A DNA stretch of 64,000 bases from Gibbula magus (GCA_936450465.1 OW388291.1:87038693-87102692); one strand, 5' to 3'; numbered from the stretch's first letter, positions 32,915-46,377 are shown. Made by a program: numbers and translations. The notes: a model not told the origin generated them from the sequence alone.

Positions 32915-34392
32915 ATGACGAACACCCACTGTAACGAGACAGTAGACGCGACCCTAGTGAACAACCTCCCCACGATGGCTGTGTCCCCGATGATTCCTAC
33001 CGTGGTGGAGAGCGAGTGCAGCCTGCCCCTCCCGGGGGACGAGAAGATGATAGCGGCCACCCTGGCAGCTCTAGAGACGGGCAGCCTGACCCCCCTCATC
33101 AAGGAGGAACTCAAGTGTTCCATCCTCACTCGGCGCTTCGTGGAGGGCAAGGAGGAGATTCAGGTCGACTTCACAGTGCCGGAGAAAAAACAGGTGAGAT
33201 ATGTTGTCCTTCTCGTTACTAAACTTATACATATGTTCGAAATATAGAAGAATGGGGACATTTATGTATTTCCATTCATGTGTCAATTGTTCATTCATTA
33301 GAATTCGTTGTTTGTTAGTTTGACTGTTTTGTGTAAACTTGTTTCCGGTTGTGAGTATTTCAGTGACTAGTATAGTTCAAATTCATTGTGAAGTTATATA
33401 TCCTGTTTTGAATATATGATCAAGTACATACTACTTGGTAAGAACTGAATTAAGAAAACTCTGTGGGGAGAGAATGGCTGGCTTTCAGTACGGAGATTAT
33501 ATAACAATTTTTGTATATCAATGGGGCAAAGTATAATGGCACAACATATGTTAACCTGTCACAAGAACTGAAGAAGCTATCATACATTTCCAATAAAAAC
33601 ATAAATTACGGTATCACAATATGTCGACTCGTTTTATTCTCGTTTTTATCAAATATAATCTAATTGTTCATTTGAAATATATGTATTAATTTATCTCCAG
33701 CCGACACCGGAAGAGGAAGAGCGGAGTGTGGTGAGGCGGGAACAGAACCGACTGGCGGCTCAGAGGTTCAGGAAGAAACAGAAGGATACATCGGCCTTTC
33801 TACTCAAGGTAGGGTACATTCCTTAACAACTGTAAATTAGTTACTTTATACCCAAGATAGGGTACATTCCTCAAACACTGTAAATCAGTTACTTTCTACT
33901 CAAGGTAGAGAACATTCATTAAAAAACTGTAAATCAGTTACTTTCTACTCAACATGTTTAATTAATAATAAGAAGTATTGAAACTTTGATGCAAAATGAT
34001 TTTAAAATATTTCCAACATTTAAACATTATTAATATAATATTGATTTCAGCTTCTGAAATTGTGTATACCTTATATTTTAATTAGAAATATTTTAAAAAC
34101 TCGATTTACTTCAATAAAGGTTTAAAACTGAAATAATATTCAATTGCCTTAAGTCACCTATTAGAATGTATTATCTTGTAAATTCGAAACTAAATATTTT
34201 AGCCCAATATCAATTGTATACTCCTTCGAAAATCCAGAAAATAATATGATATCATCCCTTTTCCAGAAAACGCAGAAACTGACATCGGTGAATACAGCAC
34301 TACGGTCCGAGTTGGACCGTCTTCGCGATGAGAGGGACCGTCTTCAAGAACTGCTCAAAAACCACCTGCTTGTCTGTCCTCTCAACCCATGA
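32915..34392 (+). CDS. bZIP gene 1, ATF3/JDP2-like (3 coding exons)
   Basis: Exons 32913-33193, 33701-33808 and 34267-34392, all with GT-AG introns in phase 0, give 170 residues from the ATG at 32915 (186 if exon 1 is coding). Residues 44-83 hold a conserved block with IKEELK (62-67), matching the KEEL block of ATF3/JDP2. The basic region has NRLAAQRFR (109-117, N-x7-R). Leucines 127, 134, 141, 148 and 155 form the zipper, His162 takes the sixth heptad position, and H162-x3-C166 is the Fos/ATF3/BATF end motif. The product should be a nuclear DNA-binding protein acting as a dimer at CRE/AP-1-type sites. The 108-nt basic-region exon is as in Fos/ATF3 genes. Unusual: Gln-Arg-Phe replaces the usual Ala/Ser-Lys-Cys in the DNA-contact helix. 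The chain ends soon after the zipper, without a long C-terminal tail. Confidence 0.9.
33798..33952 (+). repeat. 48-bp tandem repeat spanning the exon 3 donor
   Basis: About three units plus a partial. The unit starts in the last bases of the 33701-33808 exon (TTTCTACTCAAG) and continues through its donor, so a second CAAG|GTAGAG donor appears at 33905. Reading past the first donor meets TAA at 33824-33826. Confidence 0.75.
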
Positions 34393-35400
34393 CGTAAAAA
34401 CAATTAAATCAGATCCTCAAAAAAATCGGAAAACCCCAAAACCGAAATAAAAAAGGCCAAAACGCCAGGATGAGATGAGATGAGATGTCGGGAGTCTGTG
34501 GTAGTATACTGGAGTTATTTGAAGATGTTACAGTGTATATTAAGATGTTGCACTGTATATCTAGTCATATTAATGTACATTGCTGTAACACTGTATGGTG
34601 TTAAAACTGTAAACGTGTACATTGAATAAGTTCTTATAACATTGTACATGTGGTTATTTACATTGTACATGCAGTCGTACATTGTACCTATACGTAGTTA
34701 TAACACCGAACTGTATTCTCTACTTTGTGATTATGACGAATGTTTGGGCTCACATTCAACAGTCTCATCAAGACGAAACCGACTGGCTCGGTGACACAGA
34801 AAGCGTCAGGTATAGGACTCGTACTTCTACTTGGACCTGGTCATATCTGCATGACATGCGGTGTCCAGACTGAAGACCACACGTGACTTGAAGTGGATAT
34901 ATTTACTGTATCTTCGTAACACGACTGGGTTGACACACCAAGTTGACTGGCTTGCAGATGAACGGTCATGTTATCATGTTTATATTTGCAATGCTATATA
35001 CATGTGTTGATAATAGCAACTTCGTATTCATCAGAACGTTTTATATCATAGTGTTACTCTTTCATTACTATTTTATGAAATGGAGGCATGTAAATACTCG
35101 TCTACACATTCCGTATTTAGTATGTGTACTTCTTTCTGTGGTTATGAAATGATTTTGTTGAAACATGATAATAATAATATATTTTATGCATTTCAATTCT
35201 GTGCTAGTTCAACTCATATATTATATTTTGCTTTTATGTATTTGTTGGGAATCTCTTTAGGATTTTGGATATTATGAACGATTAAATCTTATTGTTTCTC
35301 GTTCATATTGTGTTGTTTTACAGTGGAAAAAACCTTTATGTCTTTCACACGATATCTTCGAGATTCAATTCTGCAAAATAAAGTTTACAAAATATTACTT
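34393..35400 (+). other. Gene 1 3' UTR
   Basis: Extends to a likely poly(A) signal AATAAA at 35377-35382 followed by a T/GT-rich stretch. A short ATGAG repeat lies at about 34471-34490. No other coding sequence seen. Confidence 0.6.
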
Positions 35401-38400
35401 TGTCTTGTGAAACTATTTTCAAGGGATACAGAGGGAGATTGTATTTTATCCAGTAATTGTCGAAGATAAGATATGAAAATACATCATATTACAAAATAGG
35501 CATGGATATAACAAAATGTATATGATAATGATAACGGACACCGAATGTATTATTCACTGAATCAGTTAAAGTAAAGTGTAAGTTCATGTACATATATACA
35601 TGTACAGTGAAAAACGTTAAAAAATACGTTCCCATGCTATTGAATCAATTGATTTTAAACAAATATTTTCAGAAATAGGTTTCAAGATCACGTTTGTCAT
35701 TAGATATGCAAATAAATCATTTCGTTGTTGTAATACGGTTCACGGTGGAGAAGTACATGCAAATCATAGTCAAACGTTTGTTTATTAAAACGAATATATA
35801 CTCTCTTGATGTTACCTCTTGGTGACATTTTGACAAAAAGTATATGCTATAGTTGCCAGAGAATATGATATGCGAGTGTCGTATGAATTGATGCATTAAA
35901 TGAAGAATACTTATTTTTATGTTGGTGTTTTTTAGTATTTAGGAGAGATAAGCTTCAAACTGGAGACGTTTTGTTATGGATTCTCATGTACCATATATGC
36001 TGGGAATGGTATAAGTGTTTATAAGCGGAAAGTTGATAACACATGCTAGAAAATATACAGCAGTTGATCAGTCCGAAACTTGAAATACATCAGATAGGTA
36101 AAATGAAAAGAAACACAACTACACAAAGAAAATATCTGTGAATGGCATATACGAGTGTAATATACATAAGACAAGCATTTTTAATCAATCACCAACTGAC
36201 TAATATAAGCAAACGTCGTGGTTTATAACAATGATAAATATTACTTCATACTTTCAAAATTTGCTCTTGACGAAGTGAACCATAAAAACAAGACTGCATC
36301 GTAGTTGCAGTCGAGGAGACTTCGCCATATGGGTAATTCGGTTTAGGTTAGATCCTTGCGTCTCACAACTACAGCACCGACGAGCAATGTGCACGTTCTT
36401 TATTATACATAATGAAGACTCACGTTGATATGTGGCAATGCTTATTTAGATTCAATTTATTTTTAAAATATTTTAATTTTGACATTAGCTCGGATCATTT
36501 TATCCTTTTTTACAAATAGTTTAAAAATGGTGGTAAAATTCCCCTTCGAAAGATGGCCGTTTCCCCTTTGAGAAATGGTTGATGCAGGAGATATAGAAAG
36601 AGAAATTATCAGCCGCTTGCAAATATTTCTATAACGTTTTGAGTTGATGTGAAGGTTTTGTTAGAATATTGCTCGTGATGTATGGTATAACCTGCCCGAT
36701 ATATGTACATCTTATTAGAATTGATAATTCATCAACAAATCGTTTCATAGCAAACATAGCAAAAAAACACCACATGCACAATATTCACAAAATATATACT
36801 TAGTATTTCTTTGATATGTAATTGTACAACGTTGAATATTTGAAAATAAATAATGTAATGACATGATATTATTGGTTGCGTTTTGGGACGCTGGTAAACT
36901 GAGGCAGCTCAATAGCCAGACGAGCTAGGTGGTTGATTGCAATATAATTATAGACTGAGTACTTATTGGTGAACATCCCCATTTGGGCACAACTGGAACA
37001 AGTGATTGTACAAGCTAGAGAGTCTACCTCCACAGATCAAAAGAACATGACGTAATGCATAGTGGACAATGTACAAGTGAATTCGGTAGCTACTCAATCA
37101 ATACTGGTCGAAACAAATCGTAAAACGCCACGGACAGACATATAAATACAGAATCTAGTTGCATGTTAATTTCCCCTCACCTCCAAGCTCGGGATGGAGA
37201 ATAGGCATGCACCCGTCTGAAGATGCTTTGTGTCAGAAGGTGCCTGCAGTGAGCTTACTCGCAATACAATAAACAACATGGCACGGTCCTGCAACTGACT
37301 ATTACAGTGGATTGTAAAACTCCATTCATCCTGCATTATATCCCATCATTAAAAAGTTATGTGCAAAATAAAATAAGCTAGTTGTGACTGAGTATACGAT
37401 AGCTTACCAGTTTGGCACAGCATGAGTTTAATGTCTACCTAATAATAATCCATATGTAATAAGCGTCACTGCACTTGAATCAAACTCTACAAGCTTTCTG
37501 TACTTTTCCCCAGCTGACATATGGCTGACGTGGTCGCTTGCTGCATACCATTAACGCTCAGCCAGTCTTAAAAAGTATCCCAAAACAATAAATAAATGTT
37601 CCAAAATTGTTACATCAAGTTATCAATTTCATTATATAGAAGGAAGAGATACTTTTTAATATTTCAACAGGCGATTGCGCATTCTTCGAGGGAATTTTTA
37701 TTTTTTATAACAGCGTAAACCTTGATTATCGATCGGAATATGGAAAAGTACCACGGCCTAATGGTATCAGCACTGGGTGTTCCGCTCCTTATAATACAAG
37801 CTCGGGCGTGGAAGGCGCTGCAGCGTAGATCTCCCCATAGCACCGCTAGCCGGCGTGGTGTGTGGGGGTATGGCACTTACTACACACCTACAGTTATACA
37901 TACTACAATGTCTATTTGCGTGAGATAACACGTTCAAATTGTATACAGGAAAATATCGCTACACGAGTTCTCTCCCCTAGCGAGGTCAAACTCGATTTCG
38001 TAGAAGCAGAGCCGGGCCGGGTTGAGGGCGCCCTGCGAACGGAGACCAGCTCAGGAGAAATGTGAAAGTCGCAGACAGACAAGTCTGCAGTAACAGCACA
38101 ATCTAGGAACTTCCAGGAACCAAAATTGGTAAGATTTGCATGTAGACATTGCGTAATTTTAGCATACAAGTGTAAGCGGCTGTGCATAGTCAGTCTGTGT
38201 TACTGGCAAAGCAAGGGAGACCACTTTGAAATTACCGTACTGTCTGAAATAGCCGCATTGTTATGTAAGTGCCACGTAATACATAGTACTATATCTGAAG
38301 TTGTATGAATCGCTGATAACTTGCAATAGATTGATCAGAAACTTAATATATGTAACCGTTTATGCATTTGTTGTTACAATTGTGGAATTTGAGACGAAAT

Positions 38401-39650
38401 GGATGTTATATGTTCAAACGGTAATTATTCTCCCCAATTATTTACATTTTACAGGTAGGACTTTCAAATTTAAAATAATTATCAATTGCAATATTGACAT
38501 ATTAAGAATGTTTTAATATCGATATGTTATGCAATATTCCCCATTGGTTTGTATCATTGAATAATGTCAGTTAATTTGTTTTAAAAACAATCACGTTGTA
38601 TAATATACTGCAAGCAGTTGTACGCATTAACAACATAAGTGTAAAACCTTTTCCGTGTGCATAATAAGTAAACTGTCATGAAGTATTAATTCAGCTGTTT
38701 AAACAAGGGAATGTTGATATTTAATTGGAAGTGTTAGAACATTTAACATTGTTGATATTCTTAAAGTAAAAAAAAAGAAGAAGAAAAAAGAGTGAAATAA
38801 TATGTACCAAAACCCAACTCAATCGTTGAGGTATATTAATTTACATACATGTCAAAACATCCTGTGAGTGGGTAGCATGCTTGCAATAAAGGCGCGAGTG
38901 TGTGGTATAAGATTATAACACCCACGCACCTAGCGGCTTGGCTTCGTGGTAATACGGTATTTTAACCTCACATGCGTGGAACGTTTTCAATTGATGTCGG
39001 CATACTCTCCCCGATGCGAGGTCAAACAAGCTCTAGAAGACAGAGTCTGTTATGTCGTTGCGATCGGGGTCTTGTAAAGTTCCCTAAATTAAATTTACAA
39101 AGAAATATTTTGTGTGTTAAACGTTGGGGACGCTGTCCTAGCGTGTAACACCCACGGAGCGTTTCTATTTTTAGCTCTGATACGCTCCGACATGTTTTTA
39201 TCTGGAACGAATGCAACCCGTCAGCTCCGCGCTCCCATTTGCTAGGACGTGCAGACTGTTCCAGTGTCTGCGTGCTTGCAGAAATGTTAGGACGTATCAT
39301 ATACACTTGATGCAAGTGTGGACATTGTTTCAGATGCTGGCATTTGACTATAACGGGGGAATAACGGATTTGAAGAGTATTAAGACTAAGAATAGACACT
39401 TAGTCATAGTTGTTCACGGCTGCGAGATAGAGCGGAGAACTGAACATGGTGGCTCTCTCTAACAGCTAGGCCGCCGAAAACAAGTGGAAAATTTCAACGA
39501 ATAAAATCATTCCTAATTTATGAAATTTATGCTAAATCTTTAAAATAAAGTTGTCGCCCTATCGATGTATGGCGACTGCGCGTGAAGCACGTGTAAGAGT
39601 ACACATGACAGCGTAGTAAAATGTGTAAAGAGAAAAATTTGAATGAATAA
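35401..39650. other. Intergenic between genes 1 and 2
   Basis: No recognised gene. Mostly AT-rich; 38900-39480 is less so and may be part of the gene 2 upstream region. Confidence 0.5.
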
Positions 39651-39657
39651 CGCGTGT

Positions 39658-39830
39658 CTATTTATAGAAGTGACACAAGGGGTTTGGAATGAGCGGACGT
39701 CGCGGGCTCATTGAACATGGAGTGCACAATCCGAACAATAGGCAATGACTGCAGCGAGACAATAGATAAACCACAGACGTGCGGCCAGCTCTACACTTAT
39801 ATATCTTATCTGTAGCTACTGTGTGCATTG
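39658..39830 (+). promoter_or_regulatory. Candidate upstream/promoter module of gene 2
   Basis: CTATTTATAG (39658-39667), TGACACAA (39671-39678) and GACGTC (39696-39701), then TTATATATC near 39798. Same blocks in the same order as 32413-32470. The 5' exon and its donor could not be placed. Confidence 0.4.
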
Positions 39831-42800
39831 TGATAGTACAACAACATGTGCATGCGTATAGACTAGTGGCATGATAACTTCAGTTGTGTAACTTGACTTG
39901 AAAACACAGCTACACGACATGCACAGAATAAACGACAAATCAATAATTTTATAAAACAAATATCAAATTTGAAAATTTTAACTTTGAAAAAACAAACATA
40001 TTTTATTTATTGTTTTCTTAAATACAAACAAAAAATGTTAAAATAAAATGAAATGAATTAAAAGGAGTCAAAGGTTAAAATTTAATATTTGAAATGGCAA
40101 CTATACATGCACGAAGTGACATTACAAACATCTAACCGTAATACTTTAGAGTCAGTTCATGATGTCCGCTTCACAAGGTCTGCATAACATAGTGTGGTGG
40201 GAGTTAATGCCAGCACTTCATTTCCTCGACAAACACTATCGAAAAGAAGGGACACAACATTCCTGGACTTTTTACTGGCATTTAACAAACTAACTTGCCA
40301 GTATTCACCAAACTACTTTTTAATGCTTATTGTTAAGAACTGTAGAGATGGTGATTTGTGCATGGGTATAAACAGCGATGTTCATTTGATAAAAATCAGG
40401 TTATGCTTTCTGATTAAATCATCTCTCAAGTCTCTTGATAACGTATAAGGACCAATACCGAAATGTTGCAATTGTTAGTTGAAGTTGATTATCCATATAT
40501 ATCCTTGTCTTCCTCTCAAGTCAGTAGTATGTATGGCCAGATCTTTCTCATTCCAGAGCAAAACCCACAGCATATAACAAGTATTTAAAAAGATATTACA
40601 CAAGAATTCTAGAAATTAAAAAGGATTAATAAAAAGTAGAATGAGCTTATTATACAAGTGCTAAATAACAGTGTCTATACAAAGACAATCTGACGGGCTA
40701 ACAAAATATATACGGTATAGGAGTCACCAACCAATAGCAGTTTCTTTTTCCATCACATTTAAAAAAGTATTTAGGAATAACTATTTTCCATGAAGCTAAT
40801 TCTGTAACTGAAGTTGGAGTATAACTAAGAGTCACACTAATTGCTGTGTCATCATATGGAATGATTCCATACTGTATGAACCAAGAGCCTGAAGGATAAA
40901 CATTGATAGTATCCTCCCGAATGACACTGACAATGATAGTGATGATGACATGAAATACCAAACTTATTACAAATGTTAAGGATCATCTTTTATGTAGCTA
41001 AGATATGACAAGTACTGAGTTTTTATGACAAATAAGTGTCAGAACGTGTACTATAGATGTGAACAGTAGTCATTGCAATGCCAATTATGTTTGTTGTAAT
41101 CAGTTATATGTGTTTTGTTTTGGATTACATAAAACATTAGTAGATATTGTCATAATTGTAACACTTTCATGTATTCTCTTACCAACTCTATAAAGGAACA
41201 GAGGGAAGTGCAGACTTGTCATTTGTTAGTTTTCTTCTTGCAGTTCTGTCTTGTCCAGTACTTGTCATCTTTTTCATAGGAATGTAATGTTATAATCTGT
41301 AAATACCAAGGAGAGGGTATCCTAAGTTGAATAACTTGTTCCCAATCTATTTCATTAGGAATAAAATATGTTTGAACCAAACCAAGGAACAGTTTTTGTA
41401 CCTGACGAGCAAGATGCCTCAGTCCCCAGAATGGATAGTTTTGGCCAGCTCTGTAACTTGTATAAAGTAATTTACTTAATTTCTAACATTTGAATGGACA
41501 TTTCAGAAAGATATGAATTCTTGTGAGAATTTTCAACAAAACCCTTGTAAAAAGACAAAACTGGTATTCACACATCTATATCTCTGTGGTACAAATATAT
41601 TGTAAGATATCTAATCCTAAGTTACGCAGTGTACTGACAGGGAGCCAGTTGAACGGATCTGTTTCCTTCCTGTAGTAAGCCTGAGATCACTTGCTGGATG
41701 TCATCTCAATGCTTCTAGGTTGTGATTGCACCCTACAAAACTCATCCTCGGTTACCCGGGGTTTTATATATACTTGTTTAAACGGAGCATATATAAAACC
41801 CTGGGTAACCGAGGACGAACAAAACTGGATAAGTGTTTTTGTTCACTGTTGCCAAAAAATTTTAATCTGAAGTAATATCTATTCACCCTCTTCTCTTGTA
41901 TTATGGCTATGAATTAAATGTCATTGGCCAAATACTGCTATAAGCTTTTGGGTTCAAGGTTCAAAGAATCACACAGGGGTGGATACAGAGGTGGGATGCA
42001 GGGGTGCACCTCCTCTCTTTAGTCATGTGAACATTTAAACAAATGACCATTGAAGCTTTAGTCAAGACAATGGTACACACCCCATCCCTTCTCAGAGGGG
42101 GGGGGGGGTGCACATAAATCCATTAATCATACAAATACAACACATCATAAATGAAAGCTTGTGTGGTATACCCTTTTTGTGATTAACAAAATGTTATACA
42201 GCAGGATCATCTTTAACCCAACCCCATCTCCGACTAGGACCATCAACCATTTCTGATTCCTGGAAATGTCCACCCTCTCTCAGAAATCACAAAGATTAAA
42301 GGAATATAATGAAGAACCCTGTTGAGTTACCATACTACTCAATGCTTTCAGTAAAACAGAGAAACAATGGGTACTGCTGCAGTTACCTGGAGTCTGGAGA
42401 CAAACTCAAGGCGTGTGGTCTATCCAACAAAGTGGACTATATAAAAACCGATAATGACTTAAGTCACCAGAAGAGTTCATTTACACAGTATCTCCTCAAC
42501 ATCCAGTTCTAAAAATGCAATGTTGATATGAGTATACTTGGCTAAACTGACATCATAAAGCTGTGAACTGTCTCTGTGACTGTGGAACACTCTCAATATT
42601 AACCAGATGAATGCACCTAATCTGTGACACTTTGAGCTCACAGGTGGTCGCGCAAAGCACTGAAAGTACAATTTCTTCAGGGTATGGATATTAGGCGTTA
42701 AAATGCATATTATTATTATTATTATTTAAGGGATGGGGTTGGGACCTTAATGGGGGTGGAGGGGTTCTCAAACAGGGTTCATTACATGTAAAAAGTATGA

Positions 42801-43160
42801 CTGAAGATTATTACAACAACACAGTACATGGATGTCACTTTTTAGAGCTGAAACTCCCTGGTCTGTCATCCTCGGTCACCTTGGGTCAATGTTACTATTA
42901 TTATCCTATTCACAATATCAACCTGTCAGTGTAAAAGCATGACAACTAAGTTTCATATATTGGAGCAGCTGAACTGATGGAGATGGCCTGAGAACTGTTC
43001 CATAAACCTATCTCGGTCCTAGGATCAGTCTTAATAAATGTTAACAAGATAGGCTTATGATTGATCTTAGAGTTAAGATTGGTTAGTGGACATCCCCTGG
43101 TTTCCAAGAAACTGTATCCAATCTTGTCCTGTTAATACTAACCCGCTCCTTCTCTTGCAG
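39831..43160. other. Probable gene 2 intron 1 / upstream DNA
   Basis: No coding exon recognised. Includes a hairpin at 41745-41815, a poly-G run at about 42097-42108 and an ATT microsatellite at about 42709-42727. Confidence 0.5.
41745..41815. repeat. Long hairpin (inverted repeat)
   Basis: Arms of about 26 bp (TCCTCGGTTACCCGGGG then TTTTATATA, and its inverse with one or two mismatches) flank a loop of about 18 bases. Possibly a fold-back MITE core. Confidence 0.85.
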
Positions 43161-43178
43161 GGTTCCACGTAACTAACG

Positions 43179-46100
43179 ATGACGTCCATCACGGCGCCAT
43201 CTAGTGTCCACATGTCCATAATGAGTCCCAGTAGCATGCACTCAGACCATGGTCTGGTATCCCCAAGCAACGAGGCGCCATCGTCCTCCAAGTTCATGAG
43301 TGTGAGGAGTCTGATGGATGTGGACCACAGCAAGACGAAGCTCATCAACATGAAGAACCTGGTCCAGGATGAGAAGCTGGTCGTGGCAACCCTCGCAACC
43401 CTCCAGTCGGGCGGACCCAGTGACATCATCAAGGAGGAACTCAAGTACATCATTCAGTCTCGCCGTGTTGCTGAGGGCAAAGAAGAGCTTAAGGTCGACT
43501 TCAGTCCACCCGAACGGAACGAGGTAAGTTTTTGAGATATTGGTGATTGGAAGATTTGTGGGAGATGGATTTTTACATTAGTTTGTTCCAGTCGTTTAAA
43601 GATTTCATGGCTTTGCAAGTTATTTACACCTCAGATGTAAGGTTATTCCCTTTAGGGTTTGACTGTACTCTTGGGAAATAACCATTGCAGCATTTTGTAA
43701 ACTTTAGAATAAAAGACTAATGTCAATGGCAAACCATGTGTAAGACAAAGCCTCTTGAAGGCAGCAATATCTTCAAATGTTGATCTTCAAGCATACTCAG
43801 CTATAGGGTTTATATAGTTTTGATTAATATAAAATATGACCTATAACACACAGCTAAGTTTGGATATATATTAAGCCGTTGAGGAATGCAAACTTGCCTC
43901 AAGACTTAATAAAAGCTTTTTGTCAGAAGGGTTAAAAGTAATGGAAGGATAAGCTCTATAGATTTATAATATTTTATTGCAACATCAGAATGAAGTGTTG
44001 ACTTTATATGATCAAGGGAAGAGGTTTGATTTCATCATCTAGCATTAGTGTTGAAACATCTCATTCATTGCAAGAAGTTGTAAATTTACACAGTTTGATC
44101 TTCATTTATAAGGTCATTTCTACCTTCATGAACGTATGTGGTGGTATTTTGAAGGAAAACAAGTGTAATTGTTTGACAACTAGTTTGTGAAGTTTATAAA
44201 CTGTTTCAGGGTACCATCCATCCTACTCAGTGTTAAATATCTCCTATAAAACATCACTTGCTTATATCAATATCATATTCATGGCTTATTGTTCACTGCA
44301 ATTGAGTTGTCATTGCATTCCACTTAGTCTTCCTGTAGATCATATTTACCTCTTAGTCTTCCTACTTTCTTAATGCATCTCAAAGATAGGAAAGGAGGGT
44401 TGGGGAATAGTTTGATAAGTGCGCTATACAAGATGACATATTATTATTATTATTATTATAGAGCAGGGCTAAATCTTGTCATTGATGCCACATTGAGCCA
44501 CTGATCATCTCAAAGATAGTAATCTTTTTATGGGCAGAGGTATATTGTTTATACATTAATTCTTCAATCACCGATAATCACCATTATTCTGGTTTATAGG
44601 ATACTGAAGTAAGGGAGACAATCCTTCTTACGTGAGGCCCCTAGGCTTTGGTACAGGTTGAAATATTTATAGGTGTATGATTTAAGTCTTCAATGTTACA
44701 TTCTTCCAAGGAAACACTGACACTATTTATCAAGAATATAAAAATGAAAAATACTTCGCTTTAAAATGTAGTTTATTTTGCATGCTAATTTCTTCTAGCA
44801 ACAATCTCCCAAACCAAATTAAGATAAGTACAATGTGCTGAGTTCCCATGCCGGCCGAGTGTTGAGTGTATATAGACCGGTCCTTCTTTGCACAGTTAAC
44901 TCCCGAAGAACATAAAAAGGTTGAAAAACGGAAAGAACAAAATAGATTAGCAGCAAGAAGATTTCGCCAGAAGAGACAAGAGAAGAACTGGACCCTTGTA
45001 CATGTGAGTTGAGTACTTGTCCTTGAATCTCAGTTGCTGACAAATAGCTCTTTCAAATTGCATGATTGAAAGAGTCAAATGTTTTCAAAGCATCTATGAT
45101 ATTTGACATTAAATATTTTCCCTGTAAAATACCAACAGTAAATTACCATTATGTTTCCAGATATTTATATCCCATACATGATATGTATGATTCTGTACTT
45201 TGTATTGAAATTATTGCTGCTTTAAGAGTGTTATTCTTCATTTTATAATGATGAAAGCTTGGGTTCACAGAATAGTAATCAATAGTAATGATGGATCAAT
45301 AGTACATGTTTAATATCTGCCAGCCAACTTGATGAATGACACTGACTATGACAAGATGCTTCTCCTGAGCCAGCAGTTAGAGAGTTATAGGATACGTATA
45401 ATCAAAAGTACATGTAATATATATAAATATTAAATATTGATTTGAGTGTCCTCAGATGAAATGGTTTGAGCATTGCCTAATGAAGGGAGTGCCCATCAAT
45501 GCCCAATAAATGTTCATCAATATATTTTAAGAGAAATTCCCATCAATGCCCAATAAAAGAGTTCCCAATAGATGATAGTCCACCAAGAACTTGAAATACA
45601 GTACCCAGCAATGTCCAATATATGTCCATCATCAATTAGTAAGAAAGTGCCCATCAATGCTCAATAATATTTTCCACCAATAACATGAATGAGAGAGTGT
45701 TTAAACATCATATATCAGAAAAAAGAAACAACATAGCTATAGAATTGGTTGCCTGCTTCTGGGCTTAGTGTAGGTAGAGTGTTCATCAATGCCCAATAAT
45801 AATGCCCATCAAGACCCAGTAAAAGACAGTGCCCATCACTGCTCAAGAAATGCCCATAAAGGTTTAGAGTGAAATAGAGTGCCCATCAAAGCCCAATAAT
45901 AATTTCCACCAATAACAAGTAAGAGAGAGTGTTTAAACATCAAACATGAGAGAAAGTGGAACAATGTAGCTATAGAATCTTCTGTCTGCTACTGAACTAA
46001 GTGTAGGTAAAGTCTCCATTATACAGATGCTTAATGTATATAGTCCACTGTTCTGAGAGAGATAAACACCATATTAAAAGCTGGCTGCAGTGTTTACAGT

Positions 46101-46377
46101 GTGTAGGAGAATAATATAAGTATTTCAATACAAAGATGAGACGATTGCCTACTGCCCCCTCGTTGTGGTATGTAGAGTGTTGAGGAGAGTGTTTGTGTTG
46201 CAGCAACTGGAGCGACTTGAGGAGTACAACCTGCACCTCCGCGAGGAGCTGGCCAAACTGACTGGGGAGATGCAGACTTTGAGAGGTTCCATCTTGTCCC
46301 ACGTCACCGACTGCCGCTCCGACCCTCAACATAGTCTCCTCCATGAGCTGAAGAAACACAACCAGTATTCGTCATGA
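43179..46377 (+). CDS. bZIP gene 2, ATF3/JDP2-like (3 coding exons)
   Basis: Exons 43161-43523 (ATG 43179), 44896-45003 and 46204-46377, GT-AG introns in phase 0, give 208 residues. An in-frame TAA (43170-43172) after the acceptor fixes the ATG at 43179. Residues 1-60 are Ser/Met/His-rich and differ from gene 1; 62-115 align with it (QDEKLVVATLATLQSG, IIKEELK 83-89, GKEELKVDF). The basic region has NRLAARRFR (131-139). Zipper Leu are at 149, 156, 163, 170 and 177, then His184 and Cys188 (H-x3-C), followed by a 20-residue tail. Likely a dimerising nuclear regulator; a paralogue of gene 1 with identical exon phases and a 108-nt middle exon. Arg136 at the position of the usual Ala/Ser, and Phe138 for Cys, are notable. 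A 5' non-coding exon must exist upstream. Confidence 0.9.
44390..44460 (+). mobile_element. L2-like 3' tail with (TTA)n in gene 2 intron
   Basis: GTGCGCTATACAAGATG followed by a TTA microsatellite (about 44439-44460), the same tail form as at 29850-30013. Confidence 0.4.
45460..46015 (+). repeat. Intronic repeats in gene 2, including a duplication of about 232-bp period
   Basis: GCCCATCAATGCCCAATAA-type blocks recur about ten times. Within them a segment of about 140 bp (45647-45785) is repeated at about 45879-46015, with matching GAGAGTGTTTAAACATCA and ATGTAGCTATAGAAT-like blocks. Confidence 0.75.

Noticed and set aside
39022..39399. 125-codon minus-strand ORF
   Set aside because: No domain; lies in likely upstream DNA of gene 2.
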